This document shows positions 8,054 through 17,206 of a DNA stretch of 45,879 nt, piece by piece. The stretch is from an uncultured Bacteroidia bacterium (GTDB lineage: Bacteria > Bacteroidota > Bacteroidia > Bacteroidales > Prolixibacteraceae), in contig CAIVMQ010000069.1 of NCBI GenBank assembly GCA_903907075.1, positions 1 through 45,879 on the forward strand, written 5' to 3'. Numbering within the stretch: position 1 is the first letter of the stretch; every line of letters starts with the position of its first letter. The notes under the pieces were generated by a model, which saw nothing but the letters and a program-made list of their open reading frames with translations, had not been told where the DNA came from and ran no database searches. The translations under genes were made by a program, and so were the position numbers.

Positions 8054-9037
8054 ATGAACAGTTTAGATAGTTCTGTTGCCTATTTTGAATCAGCATTCCA
8101 AGAAGAGATTCAAAAGATCATAACCACCGAACCTCATAAACTTTATGAGCCGGTAGGTTATTCGCTTATGATTGGAGGAAAACGGCTTAGGCCAGCTCTG
8201 ATGCTTCATGCCGCATCCTTATTTACCGATTCACTTAATCATGTGTTGCCTGCCGCGATGGCCATTGAGATCTTTCATAATTTCACGCTACTCCATGACG
8301 ATATTATGGATCATGCTGATCTTCGACGCGGATTACCAACAGTACACAAAAAATACAGTGAAAACGTGGCTATCCTTAGCGGTGATGCTATGTCTATCCT
8401 GGCCTTTAAATATCTCTCTCAAGGGGAAACGCCAAATCTTAAGGAGTTGCTCTCACTGTTTTCTGTTACCTCTCTCGAGGTTTGTGAAGGGCAACAGATG
8501 GATATGGATTTTGAGATCAGTGCTGAGGTTACCATAGAACACTATATCGAGATGATTCGTTTGAAAACTGCGGTTCTGATCGCTTGCAGTCTTAAGATAG
8601 GTGCTTTAATGGCCAATGCCACTGCCGAAGCGGCGGAACTACTCTACGATTATGGGATTAATGTAGGATTAGCATTTCAACTGCAGGACGACTGGCTTGA
8701 TGTTTATGGTGATCCTAAGGTATTTGGTAAAAAGCAAGGGGGCGATATCTGTGCCAATAAGAAGACCTATTTATTGCTTAAGGCAGCTGCGTCGTGTGAT
8801 CCGGAGATGTTACTCGAGTTAAATCTGTGGCTTGCCAAGGAAGACTTTGATCCTGCACAGAAAGTTGCTGTTATCACTGCGATCTATGAAAAAACTGGTG
8901 TAAGTGCTTCTGCGCGTGATCTGATGCGGCATTATCACGATAAAGCTTTGGCCGCTCTATCTAAATTAAATATTCCGGACGCTCAGAAACAGGTATTAAT
9001 AGCTTTTGCCGGTGAGGCCATGGTTCGGATAAAATAA
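8054..9037 (+). CDS. trans-polyprenyl diphosphate synthase
   Basis: 327 residues of the trans-isoprenyl diphosphate synthase family. It adds isopentenyl diphosphate units to an allylic primer. The first aspartate-rich motif is DDIMD at 82-86 followed by RRG; the second is DDWLD at 212-216, and GGKRLRP at 41-47 binds diphosphate. The bulky Phe77 and Thr78 before the first motif would limit product length somewhat, but I cannot say whether it makes FPP, GGPP or a longer quinone side chain. Substrates come from the MEP pathway started by Dxs in this window. No neighbouring quinone genes. Confidence 0.92.
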   Translation: MNSLDSSVAYFESAFQEEIQKIITTEPHKLYEPVGYSLMIGGKRLRPALMLHAASLFTDSLNHVLPAAMAIEIFHNFTLLHDDIMDHADLRRGLPTVHKKYSENVAILSGDAMSILAFKYLSQGETPNLKELLSLFSVTSLEVCEGQQMDMDFEISAEVTIEHYIEMIRLKTAVLIACSLKIGALMANATAEAAELLYDYGINVGLAFQLQDDWLDVYGDPKVFGKKQGGDICANKKTYLLLKAAASCDPEMLLELNLWLAKEDFDPAQKVAVITAIYEKTGVSASARDLMRHYHDKALAALSKLNIPDAQKQVLIAFAGEAMVRIK

Positions 9038-9040
9038 CCC

Positions 9041-9048
9041 TATCTTTG
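9041..9048 (+). promoter_or_regulatory. -7 element upstream of metF
   Basis: TATCTTTG immediately after the stop of the polyprenyl synthase, fitting TAnnTTTG. It implies an approximately 105-nt leader before metF, which contains competing hairpins (see findings). Confidence 0.55.
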
Positions 9049-9156
9049 TGTTCCAATTTTAGATTGGGTTGAATTGTTAGTCGGATATATAAACTATTTT
9101 TTTCACAGAATAATTGATGTTGGGTTTTGTGAAATATTCTGAAAATAAATAAGTCA

Positions 9157-10110
9157 ATGAAAGTTATCGATATTATTCAGCAATCGGGAAAAACGGTATT
9201 TTCCTTTGAGTTATTGCCTCCGCTGAAAGGGCAGATGGCAGATAAACTATACCGCACAATCGATGAGCTGATAGAGTTTAATCCGCAGTATATCAATATA
9301 ACAACTCATCGTGATGAAGTAGAATTACGCGAGTTGCCGGGTGGTTTGCTCGAGAAAAAAACAGTACGTAAGCGCCCTGGTACTGTAGCCATTGCCGCTG
9401 CGATACAACATGCCTACAAAATCCCTGTCATTCCTCATGTGGTGTGTGGTGGCTTTACCTGTGAGGAGACCGAAAATATGCTGCTGGATCTCAATTTTCT
9501 TGGGATCAAGAATGTCCTTGCACTACGTGGCGACGGACTAAAATCTCAAAGTACATTTGTCCCTGAAGCAGAAGGTCATGCACATGCAAAAGATCTCGTT
9601 ACCCAAATAGTGAATCTTAAACAGGGTAAATACCTCGATCCCGAGATGAAAAACAATGCACCCCTGGATTTCTGTATTGGTGTTGCCGGTTATCCGGAGA
9701 AGCATTTTGAGGCCTCCAATATGGATATTGATTTGCTTCACCTTAAAGAGAAGGTCGATGCAGGTGCTGATTATATAGTTACTCAGATGTTTTTTGATAA
9801 TCAGAAATACTACGATTTTGTTGATCGCTGCCGAGCAATGGGTATTACGGTACCAATTATTCCAGGTATTAAGCCACTAGCGTTGATGAACCAGATCACC
9901 GTATTGCCTAAGCTCTTTAGCATTGATATCCCTGAGGCTTTTGCGCGCGAAATACGGAAATGTAAATCCAATGACCAGGCAAGGGCTGTGGGTACTGAAT
10001 GGGCCATCGAGCAATCACGCGATTTGATCGCTCATAAGGTTCCTTGTCTCCATATTTACACCTATGGTATTTCGGATAATACGCGTCAAATTGCCAAAGC
10101 GGTGATTTAG
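9157..10110 (+). CDS. metF: methylenetetrahydrofolate reductase [NAD(P)H]
   Basis: 317 residues, complete MTHFR TIM barrel. It reduces 5,10-methylene-THF to 5-methyl-THF with FAD, supplying methyl groups for methionine. Recognisable blocks are FSFELLPPLKG at the N-terminus with the catalytic Glu, ITTHRD, GGFTCEETENMLLDL, NVLALRGDG, IGVAGYPEKHFEA, DAGADYIVTQMFFDNQKYYDF and PIIPGIKPL. The length is that of the bacterial catalytic-domain-only form; there is no regulatory domain. It stands alone, with its own promoter and leader. Confidence 0.97.
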   Translation: MKVIDIIQQSGKTVFSFELLPPLKGQMADKLYRTIDELIEFNPQYINITTHRDEVELRELPGGLLEKKTVRKRPGTVAIAAAIQHAYKIPVIPHVVCGGFTCEETENMLLDLNFLGIKNVLALRGDGLKSQSTFVPEAEGHAHAKDLVTQIVNLKQGKYLDPEMKNNAPLDFCIGVAGYPEKHFEASNMDIDLLHLKEKVDAGADYIVTQMFFDNQKYYDFVDRCRAMGITVPIIPGIKPLALMNQITVLPKLFSIDIPEAFAREIRKCKSNDQARAVGTEWAIEQSRDLIAHKVPCLHIYTYGISDNTRQIAKAVI

Positions 10111-10146
10111 TATCGGAGGGTAAATAAATTTCAAGTAAACCTTATC

Positions 10147-11205
10147 ATGAATGTAAAAATAGGCGACACAGTTAGATTTCTCAATGATGTGGGTGGCGGT
10201 CGTATCACCTCAATCATCAGTAATGACGTTGTTAACGTACAGACAGAGGATGGATTTGAAGTTCCAACACGGATAAATAACTTAGTTGTCGTTAACCGCC
10301 CGGACCATTACGAGGGTGGTAAGAGCGGTGGCTCGGTTGCTCAGGCCAAGCCGCAGCCGGTTGCAGCGAAGAGGGTGACACCTCCTGAAGAGCCTTGGTT
10401 TTCGGATAAGAACCAGGTTGCCGGAAAAGATCAGGCCGAGCTTCTTTTTATCCTGGTACCTGAACAGGCATCAAACCCCACTGCCGGAAACTTGTCGATG
10501 TACCTAATCAATAATTGCAACCATACGCTACTTTTTCGTTTTGCACAAAAGACAACGTATACTTACGAGACTATGGTTTCGGGATCTGCAAGTCCAAATT
10601 CAAAGGTGTATCTTGGATTGATAAAGTCGGATATGCTCAATGATTTGCCTGTTTATTATTTTCAATGGCTTCATTTTCAAAAACGATCTAAAGAACTGGA
10701 GCCTTTTCAGCAAAAGGAGATAGCCATCTCGGCTGTGAAATTTTATAAATCCAATACATTTGTAGCTACTAAATTTTTCAAAGTTCCGGTTTTAGTTCTT
10801 CAGCTTCATGAGAACCCTCTTAAAGCAGAACTTGAAAAACTCTCAATGCATGATTTCCAGAAGGCTATTGCACAAAAAGAGCCCCAAAAGCAAGAGGTTG
10901 AGTTAATCTTGCCAAATACTGATTTAGTAGAAATAGACCTTCATATCCAGGAACTGCTCGATAATTATTCGAATCTTACCAATACGGAGATGCTCACTGT
11001 TCAGATGGATAAATTTAGGGAGGAGATGGCTAAGGCTATTCGCATAGGAATTAAGAAGATTGTATTTATCCATGGTGTGGGAAATGGAACCTTGAAAACT
11101 GAACTGAGGCGCGAGTTAGAGCGGAAATATTCCAAATACTCTACCCAGGATGCCTCGTTTCGGGAGTATGGATATGGCGCTACGATGGTGATAATCAATA
11201 AATAA
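10147..11205 (+). CDS. DUF2027 domain protein with C-terminal Smr domain
   Basis: 352 residues. The N-terminus (VKIGDTVRFLNDVGGGRITSI...VQTEDGFEVPTRINNLVV) is a MutS2/KOW-like small barrel, followed by a low-complexity linker (about 55-80). A central DUF2027 beta domain comes next. The C-terminal Smr domain carries the DLHI motif (VEIDLHIQEL) and HGVGNGTL, the hallmark of Smr endonuclease domains found in MutS2. In Smr proteins DxH and HGxGxG are linked to nicking or RNA cleavage, often in ribosome rescue. This domain pairing is typical of Bacteroidota; its task has not been established to my knowledge. It starts 36 bp after metF and may be co-transcribed. Confidence 0.9.
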   Translation: MNVKIGDTVRFLNDVGGGRITSIISNDVVNVQTEDGFEVPTRINNLVVVNRPDHYEGGKSGGSVAQAKPQPVAAKRVTPPEEPWFSDKNQVAGKDQAELLFILVPEQASNPTAGNLSMYLINNCNHTLLFRFAQKTTYTYETMVSGSASPNSKVYLGLIKSDMLNDLPVYYFQWLHFQKRSKELEPFQQKEIAISAVKFYKSNTFVATKFFKVPVLVLQLHENPLKAELEKLSMHDFQKAIAQKEPQKQEVELILPNTDLVEIDLHIQELLDNYSNLTNTEMLTVQMDKFREEMAKAIRIGIKKIVFIHGVGNGTLKTELRRELERKYSKYSTQDASFREYGYGATMVIINK

Positions 11206-11211
11206 TCTTGA

Positions 11212-11565
11212 TCACCCTCCGGCGCGCTTGGCCTTGTATCCTGCTGCACTAAGCAACTCCAGAATTCGATCGCGGAAATCACCCTGTATCAGAATCTCCT
11301 CCTCTTTGACAGAACCGCCAACACCACATTTTGATTTTAGCAGTTTCCCCAGCTCTTTAAGATCTTCTTCCAATCCGATAAATCCTGTTATTAAGGTCAC
11401 CTGCTTGCCGGCGCGCTGCTTCTTGTCAAGCATCACCTTAAGGTTTTGACGTGCTGGGGCTAGTGTCTCCTGGCTTTGATCTGCATCGTTGTATTCATAG
11501 GCAAAATCATTGGAGGTAGAATATACGATGCCCTCGCGCGACTTTCTGTTTTGTTGATTCGACAT
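11212..11565 (-). CDS. yciH: SUI1/eIF1-family translation factor (YciH-like)
   Basis: 117 residues. The SUI1 domain occupies the C-terminal two thirds: [49 protein letters not shown] is split here only by my description, with the typical SUI1 core Lys-Cys-Gly-Val-Gly-Gly-Ser-Val. Bacterial homologues such as E. coli YciH influence start-codon fidelity in vitro. The N-terminal 40 residues are polar and probably disordered. It converges on the DUF2027 gene with only 6 bp between stop codons, and I see no terminator there. Confidence 0.9.
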   Translation of the reverse strand: MSNQQNRKSREGIVYSTSNDFAYEYNDADQSQETLAPARQNLKVMLDKKQRAGKQVTLITGFIGLEEDLKELGKLLKSKCGVGGSVKEEEILIQGDFRDRILELLSAAGYKAKRAGG

Positions 11566-11897
11566 ATTCTAATTTATTGAATTCTAAGTGTAATCCTATC
11601 CATCTGTTAGTTTCCTATACAACATTAGAAACTATTCAGAGCTACCTTGATTCGGAGTCTAAAATTAGCCATTTTGTTTTAGATCTACAATCCCCTGAAA
11701 GGGTATAATAAGCTAACTTAAAATGGTTCTAATTTAGCTTTGTGATTGATTTTGATCCATTTATTTTTGCAATTTTGCAATTAGATATTTGAAACTTTCC
11801 GTGATCGTCAGTTCTAAACAGTTGGGCTTAAAGAGCCATAATTCTTTAAATGCCATTTTGAAATTGACGGTTTTTAATCAGAAAACCTGTTGTGGCT
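11566..11897. other. intergenic region with NfnA promoter
   Basis: The divergent gap between yciH and the NfnA gene. It contains the clear promoter at 11739-11769 and an approximately 120-nt leader with a short GGCT/AGCC hairpin near 11824-11836. No gene is supported. Confidence 0.7.
11739..11769 (+). promoter_or_regulatory. textbook Bacteroidota promoter of the nfnA operon
   Basis: TTTG at 11739-11742, 19-bp spacer, then TATTTTTG at 11762-11769. This is an exact match to the -33 TTTG / -7 TAnnTTTG consensus with correct spacing. The start codon is at 11898, leaving a leader of about 120 nt. Confidence 0.8.
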
Positions 11898-12722
11898 ATG
11901 AATGAAATTCTCAGTAAGACATATTTTTCTGACAAGGTGGTTCAGTTGGTTGTAGAAAATCGATTGATAGCTAAATCACGCAAGCCTGGCAACTTCGTTA
12001 TGATCCGTATAGGTGAAGATGGTGAGCGTTTCCCATTAACCATATCAGATGCCGATCCTGTCAAAGGGACGATAACCCTTGTCGTTCAGATTATGGGTGT
12101 GAGCTCCTCAAAGCTGGTTGCTTTGGAACCCGGTGATTCAATCACCGATTTGGTAGGTCCCTTGGGCAAGCCAACCCATATTGCACGCGTTGGGACACTC
12201 TTAGCGGCAGGTGGTGGTGTGGGTGTTGCACCTCTGTTACCTATTGTAGAGGCTTACAAAAAGGCGGGAAATCGCGTGATCACCGTTATCGCTGCTCGTA
12301 ACAAAGACCTGATCATTCTGGAAGATGAGATTTCAAAGTGGTCGGATGAATTAATTATTATGACCGATGATGGTTCGTATGGTCGTCAAGGATTAGTGAC
12401 CGCCGGGATGGAAGAGATTATCTTACGCGAAAAAATTGATGAATGTATTGTAATCGGCCCTGCAATAATGATGAAGTTTGCCTCAATCCTTACCCGTAAA
12501 TATGCTATTCCTACCCAGGCAAGTTTAAACTCCATTATGGTTGATGGGACAGGGATGTGCGGTGCTTGCCGTGTTTCGGTTGGGGGTAAGACGAAATTTA
12601 CGTGTGTCGATGGCCCTGAATTTGATGCCCATCAGGTTGATTTTGATGAGATGCTAATGCGTCTTGGCGGGTATGTCCAGGAAGAGCGCAAAGCAGCAGA
12701 GATTTATTCACAAAAGCTTTAA
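11898..12722 (+). CDS. nfnA: NfnA-like FAD/[2Fe-2S] subunit of ferredoxin:NADP+ oxidoreductase
   Basis: 274 residues from ATG 11898; a GTG two codons upstream is possible. It has the ferredoxin-reductase fold: FAD region RFPLTISDAD, and nucleotide-binding AAGGGVGVAPLLPIVEAY. A C-terminal iron-sulfur site has Cys221, Cys224 and Cys236 plus Asp216 in VDGTGMCGAC. An Asp plus three Cys is the ligand set described for Thermotoga NfnA, and differs from the four-Cys site of PyrK, so I prefer NfnA. With NfnB it would couple NADH and reduced ferredoxin oxidation to NADP+ reduction (electron-bifurcating transhydrogenase). 11 bp separate it from nfnB. Confidence 0.88.
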   Translation: MNEILSKTYFSDKVVQLVVENRLIAKSRKPGNFVMIRIGEDGERFPLTISDADPVKGTITLVVQIMGVSSSKLVALEPGDSITDLVGPLGKPTHIARVGTLLAAGGGVGVAPLLPIVEAYKKAGNRVITVIAARNKDLIILEDEISKWSDELIIMTDDGSYGRQGLVTAGMEEIILREKIDECIVIGPAIMMKFASILTRKYAIPTQASLNSIMVDGTGMCGACRVSVGGKTKFTCVDGPEFDAHQVDFDEMLMRLGGYVQEERKAAEIYSQKL

Positions 12723-12733
12723 TTCCATTTTAC

Positions 12734-14233
12734 ATGTCATTAAATCCCGAACATCTTAAGGAGGAGAGGAGTCAGCTCTGGAGAGCTGAATTACGCTCAA
12801 AAATTAAAAATAAAGAGCGCATGTTTATTCCTCGTGTTAAGATGCCTGAGTTAGCGCCTGCCTTAAGGGTTAAACATCAGGATAAAGAGGTTAATATGGG
12901 ACTGTTACTTGATCAGGCACTTACTGAAGCTTCGCGTTGCATGGATTGTGTGAATCCTACGTGTATTGAAGGGTGCCCGGTAAATATTAATATCCCTAAG
13001 TTTATTAAATATATCGAGCAGGGTGATATCCTTCAGGCAGCTGCAACGTTAAAAGAGACCAATGCACTTCCTGCTGTTTGTGGCCGTGTTTGTCCACAGG
13101 AGAAACAATGTGAAGCGCGCTGTTTTTATGTAGATAAGACAGATAAGCCAGCTGTTGCTATTGGTCATCTGGAACGTTTTGCTGCCGATTATGAGCGAAA
13201 TTCAGGTAAAACGAATATTCCTTTCACGGCAAAGTCAAACGGCATAAAAGTCGCTACTGTCGGTTCCGGTCCTGCTGCCCTCTCTTTTGCCGGTGATATG
13301 GTTAAAGCGGGTTATGATGTTACCGTTTTTGAGGCATTGCATGAAATAGGGGGCGTATTAAAATATGGGATACCCGAGTTCAGACTTCCAAATTCGGTTG
13401 TCGATTTTGAGCTCGATATCCTCAAGAGGATGGGTGTGAAATTTGAAACGAATTATATCGTTGGCAGAACAGCCACATTTGATGATCTTCGCGAGGAGGG
13501 ATACCAGGGCTTTTTTATTGCCAGTGGCGCCGGTCTGCCCCGGTTTATGGAGATCCCCGGAGAGAATTATAATGGAATACTCTCCTCGAACGAATATCTT
13601 ACACGCGTTAACCTCATGGGTGCTGCTTCTGATGCCATGGATACCCCCATCTTCAAGGGGAAATATGTTGCCGTTATTGGGGGTGGTAATACAGCAATGG
13701 ATTCGGTAAGGACAGCATTGCGCCTTGGAGCTCATCGCGCAATGATCATTTACCGCCGTTCAGAGGCTGAAATGCCAGCACGTATCGAAGAGGTAAAACA
13801 TGCCAAAGAGGAGGGTGTTGAATTTATGACACTCTGCAATCCACTGGAGTATTTTGCCGACGAGAAGGGGCATGTTAATGGGATGCGTCTTAACAGGATG
13901 GGACTCGGTGAGCCCGATGCCTCGGGACGCCGTCGCCCAATGCCTATCGATGGTTCTGAATTCGAACTCGATGTCGACCTCGTTGTTGTTGCTGTTGGCG
14001 TATCACCAAATCCATTAGTTCCCTCGTGTCTTCCTGATCTTAAAGTTACCACGTGGGGAACCATTGTCGTAGATGAGGATAAGATGCAGTCCTCCATTTC
14101 GGAGATGTTTGCCGGTGGTGATATTGTTCGCGGGGGCGCAACCGTAATTCTTGCCATGGGAGACGGCAGAAAAGCAGCAGAGAATATGGATCTCTATTTA
14201 CAGAATAAGCTATCATCACTAACTCAAAAATAG
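12734..14233 (+). CDS. nfnB: NfnB-like / NADPH-dependent glutamate-synthase-type oxidoreductase
   Basis: 499 residues. An N-terminal alpha-helical ferredoxin domain holds two [4Fe-4S] motifs: Cys69, 72, 77, 81 and Cys116, 120, 126, 130. Two Rossmann folds follow: FAD-binding VATVGSGPAALSFAGDM and NADPH-binding VAVIGGGNTAMDSVRTALRLG. The C-terminal FAD block is EMFAGGDIVRGGATVILAMGDG. The same architecture is annotated as homotetrameric GltA in many genomes, but the adjacent NfnA argues for the NfnAB transhydrogenase. No gltB large subunit is present. It is cytoplasmic. Confidence 0.88.
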   Translation: MSLNPEHLKEERSQLWRAELRSKIKNKERMFIPRVKMPELAPALRVKHQDKEVNMGLLLDQALTEASRCMDCVNPTCIEGCPVNINIPKFIKYIEQGDILQAAATLKETNALPAVCGRVCPQEKQCEARCFYVDKTDKPAVAIGHLERFAADYERNSGKTNIPFTAKSNGIKVATVGSGPAALSFAGDMVKAGYDVTVFEALHEIGGVLKYGIPEFRLPNSVVDFELDILKRMGVKFETNYIVGRTATFDDLREEGYQGFFIASGAGLPRFMEIPGENYNGILSSNEYLTRVNLMGAASDAMDTPIFKGKYVAVIGGGNTAMDSVRTALRLGAHRAMIIYRRSEAEMPARIEEVKHAKEEGVEFMTLCNPLEYFADEKGHVNGMRLNRMGLGEPDASGRRRPMPIDGSEFELDVDLVVVAVGVSPNPLVPSCLPDLKVTTWGTIVVDEDKMQSSISEMFAGGDIVRGGATVILAMGDGRKAAENMDLYLQNKLSSLTQK

Positions 14234-14238
14234 GAACG

Positions 14239-15225
14239 ATGACCAATCTTAATGTCACTTATTTAGGGCTTAATTTAAAGAATCCGATTATCGCAGGGAG
14301 CAGCGGACTAACCAATTCACTACAAAACCTAAAAGCTATAGAGGAAGCTGGTGCCGGTGCTGTAATCTTAAAATCTATTTTCGAGGAGGAGATCTATCTT
14401 GAATTTGCCTCTGAGTTTCGTAAACTCGGTCCAATGGATAACAACCTCGAATTTTTAGACTATTACGACTATCAGATTAAAAAGGATAATCTAAAAAATT
14501 ACCTCAATCTGATCGAGGAGGCTAAAAAGGAACTTCAAATCCCCGTTATTGCGAGTATTAATTGCATCAGTGCCAATGAATGGGCCTTCTTTGCCAAAAA
14601 AGTTGAAGATGCAGGTGCTGATGCTATTGAGTTGAATGTCTTTATTTTGCCTACAAATCTTTCGCAGACAGGGGAGGAGAATGAGAGTATGTATTTCGAT
14701 ATCATCTCTCGCGTTTGTTCTAAAATATCTATCCCGGTATCGATAAAAATCAGTCCCTACTTCTCAAATCTGGGTGCCGTAATCAGGGATCTCTCCTTTT
14801 CTGAGATAAGAGGTCTCGTCTTGTTTAATAAATTTTATAGTCCCGATGTGGATATCCACGAGCAGAAAATTAGTGGTTCCGACGTGCTTAGTCAGCCTAC
14901 CGATTATAAGCTTTCGCTGCGTTGGATCGCGATGATGGCCAATCGGGTCAATAGTGATCTTTCGGCCTCTACAGGTATTCAAAATTGGGAGACTGTGGTA
15001 AAGATGTTACTCGTGGGTGCTACCACCGTTCAGATTGTTTCGTTGCTTTATAAAGATGGCTTTTCTGTTTTGCCTAAGATGATACAGGAGATCAGTTCTT
15101 GGATGGAACAAAATGGATATCAGACTATTGATGATTTCAGGGGGAAGCTAAGTATGGAAAACACAACAAATTTAGCGGAGTTCGAACGGGTGCAATTTAT
15201 GCGTAACTTTGGCGAGCATAAGTAA
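14239..15225 (+). CDS. dihydroorotate dehydrogenase-like flavoprotein lacking the catalytic cysteine motif
   Basis: 328 residues with a class-1 DHOD TIM barrel: LGLNLKNPIIAGSSGLT, GAGAVILKSIFEEE, DAGADAIELNV, ISIPVSIKISPYFSNL, and C-terminal phosphate-binding STGIQNWETVVKMLLVGATTVQ. The loop that holds the catalytic Cys in true class-1 enzymes (NxSCPN) is replaced at 131-140 by ELNVFILPTN, so the usual proton abstraction is unlikely. It begins 5 bp after nfnB and is surely co-transcribed. The FMN site seems intact; the substrate is unknown. It could act on another dihydropyrimidine or an ene compound, with electrons exchanged with NfnAB. It is not the canonical PyrD. Confidence 0.85.
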   Translation: MTNLNVTYLGLNLKNPIIAGSSGLTNSLQNLKAIEEAGAGAVILKSIFEEEIYLEFASEFRKLGPMDNNLEFLDYYDYQIKKDNLKNYLNLIEEAKKELQIPVIASINCISANEWAFFAKKVEDAGADAIELNVFILPTNLSQTGEENESMYFDIISRVCSKISIPVSIKISPYFSNLGAVIRDLSFSEIRGLVLFNKFYSPDVDIHEQKISGSDVLSQPTDYKLSLRWIAMMANRVNSDLSASTGIQNWETVVKMLLVGATTVQIVSLLYKDGFSVLPKMIQEISSWMEQNGYQTIDDFRGKLSMENTTNLAEFERVQFMRNFGEHK

Positions 15226-15235
15226 ACACGTTGAT

Positions 15236-17077
15236 ATGTTTTCGTACTCTTTTAGATTTCGGGCCACCAGGATCCTTAGGGCTCTTTTTTTTCTTCTTAT
15301 CTTGAATTTAACCCTTGTTGCTCGAGAGAATCAAGGTAGTGAGAATGCCGATGTTAAGGATAAGAAATTTGCATTTTATACGGTCATCAAGGGAGATACT
15401 CCCTATTCGATAGCACGTAAGTTTAGCCTCACCACTGACGATTTGTATAGCTTTAATCCACAGGCCAAACATGGCATTCGTGAAGGTGATGAACTCAAGA
15501 TCCCTACCGAGTTCATGATTCATTTGGATGATAAAACAACCAATGGAATTAAATATGTTACTTATATCGTAGGACGAAAAGAGACACTTTATTCTATCTC
15601 ACGTATTTTTAATACCACACAGGAAGAGATTTTAAAAGCAAATTCTTCTCTTAAGGGCGTTTTAGAGAGTGGTACTATTTTAAAGATTCCTTTATCATCT
15701 AATGCAAGTGATGTTGCTCCAACACCAGTGCCGAAGCCCATTTCTGCGGAGGAGTACACCCTGGTAAGCGGAGATAATTATTACCAGCTTAAACAGCGTC
15801 TAGGCTACTCTCAATCGGATCTCGAGGAATTAAATCCTATTCTTAAGGAGGGTTTTAAGGCTGGATTAGTGATTCGTTTGCCGACCAAGAGATCTGTCGA
15901 GCCGGTTAGAGAAAAGGAGATTGCCATTCAGCCTGACAAGAAAGAGGATTTGGTAACCCCATTGCCCCTTGTGAATTCTGAGCCGTTCATGAGTAAAACA
16001 TCCACGAATTTTAATGTAGGTGTATTTCTGCCTTATTGCCAAAATCAGAGTGACTCTATCCGCACCGTTCAACATTCTACTAATTTTCTGGAGTTTTATT
16101 CTGGTATTCTCTTGGCTGATGAAAAATTGACTGCATCAGGGATGAAAATTAAGCTTCATGTTTACGATACGTGTCTTGATTCGATGATATTGAACGAAAT
16201 CGTTAAGCGTGCTGAATTTTATTCGCTCGACCTGGTTATTGGTCCTGTATATCCATCTGAACAAACCAGTATTGCCCCCTTATGTTTTAAAAACCATATT
16301 CCTATGGTTTCTCCACTTTCGTCAGATAGTCGTTTTGTATCAAGCACTCCGGGTTACTATCAGATAAATCCTGGAAAAAAACTTCGTCTTACAACAACAG
16401 CAGACTATATTTCCACGAATTTTTCAGATCAGAACATCATTATGATCCGGCATGCCGATGGCTCAGGGGATGATAAGTTTCTCTTTGATAGGCTGATCTC
16501 TAAATTGGGGTCGGCAAAAGTACATCAGAGCATCATTGCCACAGAAGACGGTGCAGCCCTTGAGGCACGATTAAAGGATGATGTTGATAATATCTTTGTA
16601 TTGGCAGAGGTTAATGAAGCCGATGTTAGTGTAGCCATGACACGGCTAAATACACTATCAAAAACCCATCGGATTAAAGTAATTGGGCTTCAGGAGTATA
16701 TTAAAATGCAAAGCATCGATATTGAATATTTTCACAATACGAACCTACATTATCTCGCTGCTTCATTTATAGATTTTGAGAATACCAGTGTTATCCGTTT
16801 TATTGGGAAATACAGATCTGAATATGGTGCTGAGCCGAGTCAGTATAGTTTTCAGGGGTATGATATCGCATTGCATTTTATCGGATCGCTGGGGAAACCG
16901 GCAATAAAGTTTTTAACTTCTGATACCGATTCGGAACTTTTACAAACTACTTATCGCTTTGAGAAACCTGCTGCAATAGGTGGTTTTATAAATCGGTCGC
17001 TTTATGTTATTGAATATACTCCTGGTTTTGAAGTTCGGAATATTGCTGAGCTCGAAGGTGTTGTAGGGTCAGATTAG
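15236..17077 (+). CDS. LysM-repeat protein with periplasmic-binding-protein-like domain
   Basis: 613 residues from ATG 15236, 10 bp after the previous stop; the longer frame begins with TTG inside that gene. A hydrophobic signal segment (ILRALFFLLILNLTLVA) is followed by three LysM modules: about YTVIKGDTPYSIARKF, TYIVGRKETLYSISRIF and YTLVSGDNYYQLKQRL. Each ends in an IP/LP motif. After a linker comes a type-1 periplasmic-binding fold (VGVFLPYC, YSGILLADEKL, LDLVIGPVYPSEQ, IPMVSPLSSDS, FQGYDIALHFIG). LysM binds peptidoglycan; the second domain resembles LpoA-like or ABC receptor folds. A role as an envelope-anchored activator of wall synthesis is an inference. Confidence 0.88.
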   Translation: MFSYSFRFRATRILRALFFLLILNLTLVARENQGSENADVKDKKFAFYTVIKGDTPYSIARKFSLTTDDLYSFNPQAKHGIREGDELKIPTEFMIHLDDKTTNGIKYVTYIVGRKETLYSISRIFNTTQEEILKANSSLKGVLESGTILKIPLSSNASDVAPTPVPKPISAEEYTLVSGDNYYQLKQRLGYSQSDLEELNPILKEGFKAGLVIRLPTKRSVEPVREKEIAIQPDKKEDLVTPLPLVNSEPFMSKTSTNFNVGVFLPYCQNQSDSIRTVQHSTNFLEFYSGILLADEKLTASGMKIKLHVYDTCLDSMILNEIVKRAEFYSLDLVIGPVYPSEQTSIAPLCFKNHIPMVSPLSSDSRFVSSTPGYYQINPGKKLRLTTTADYISTNFSDQNIIMIRHADGSGDDKFLFDRLISKLGSAKVHQSIIATEDGAALEARLKDDVDNIFVLAEVNEADVSVAMTRLNTLSKTHRIKVIGLQEYIKMQSIDIEYFHNTNLHYLAASFIDFENTSVIRFIGKYRSEYGAEPSQYSFQGYDIALHFIGSLGKPAIKFLTSDTDSELLQTTYRFEKPAAIGGFINRSLYVIEYTPGFEVRNIAELEGVVGSD

Positions 17078-17141
17078 TCAAAGACACTTAAAGTGGGTGA
17101 ATAGCTACAGAAATATAATCTGCTCCTCTTACAGAGTCTAA

Positions 17142-17177
17142 AAAATGCCCCACTGGTTAAAACCAATGGGGCATTTT
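17142..17177. terminator. bidirectional terminator between convergent genes
   Basis: AAAATGCCCC at 17142-17151 pairs with GGGGCATTTT at 17168-17177, and TGGTT/AACCA extends the stem after one mismatch. T-rich flanks occur on both strands. It serves the LysM gene (plus) and the lipoprotein gene (minus). Confidence 0.9.
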
Positions 17178-17206
17178 AGTCTCTTTTACCTAAGACTAAG
17201 ATTCAC

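Noticed and set aside
9049-9156. A known SAM riboswitch in the metF leader
   Set aside because: I could not find the conserved core of SAM-I, SAM-II or SAM-IV; only simple hairpins are visible.
13358-13735. Minus-strand frame of 125 codons inside nfnB
   Set aside because: It is a shadow of the conserved nfnB frame, whose Rossmann motifs are intact.
12734-14233. Glutamate synthase small subunit (GltD) in nitrogen assimilation
   Set aside because: The domain set fits, but no large subunit is near and NfnA directly precedes it with the Asp/Cys3 ligand set, so NfnB is the better reading.
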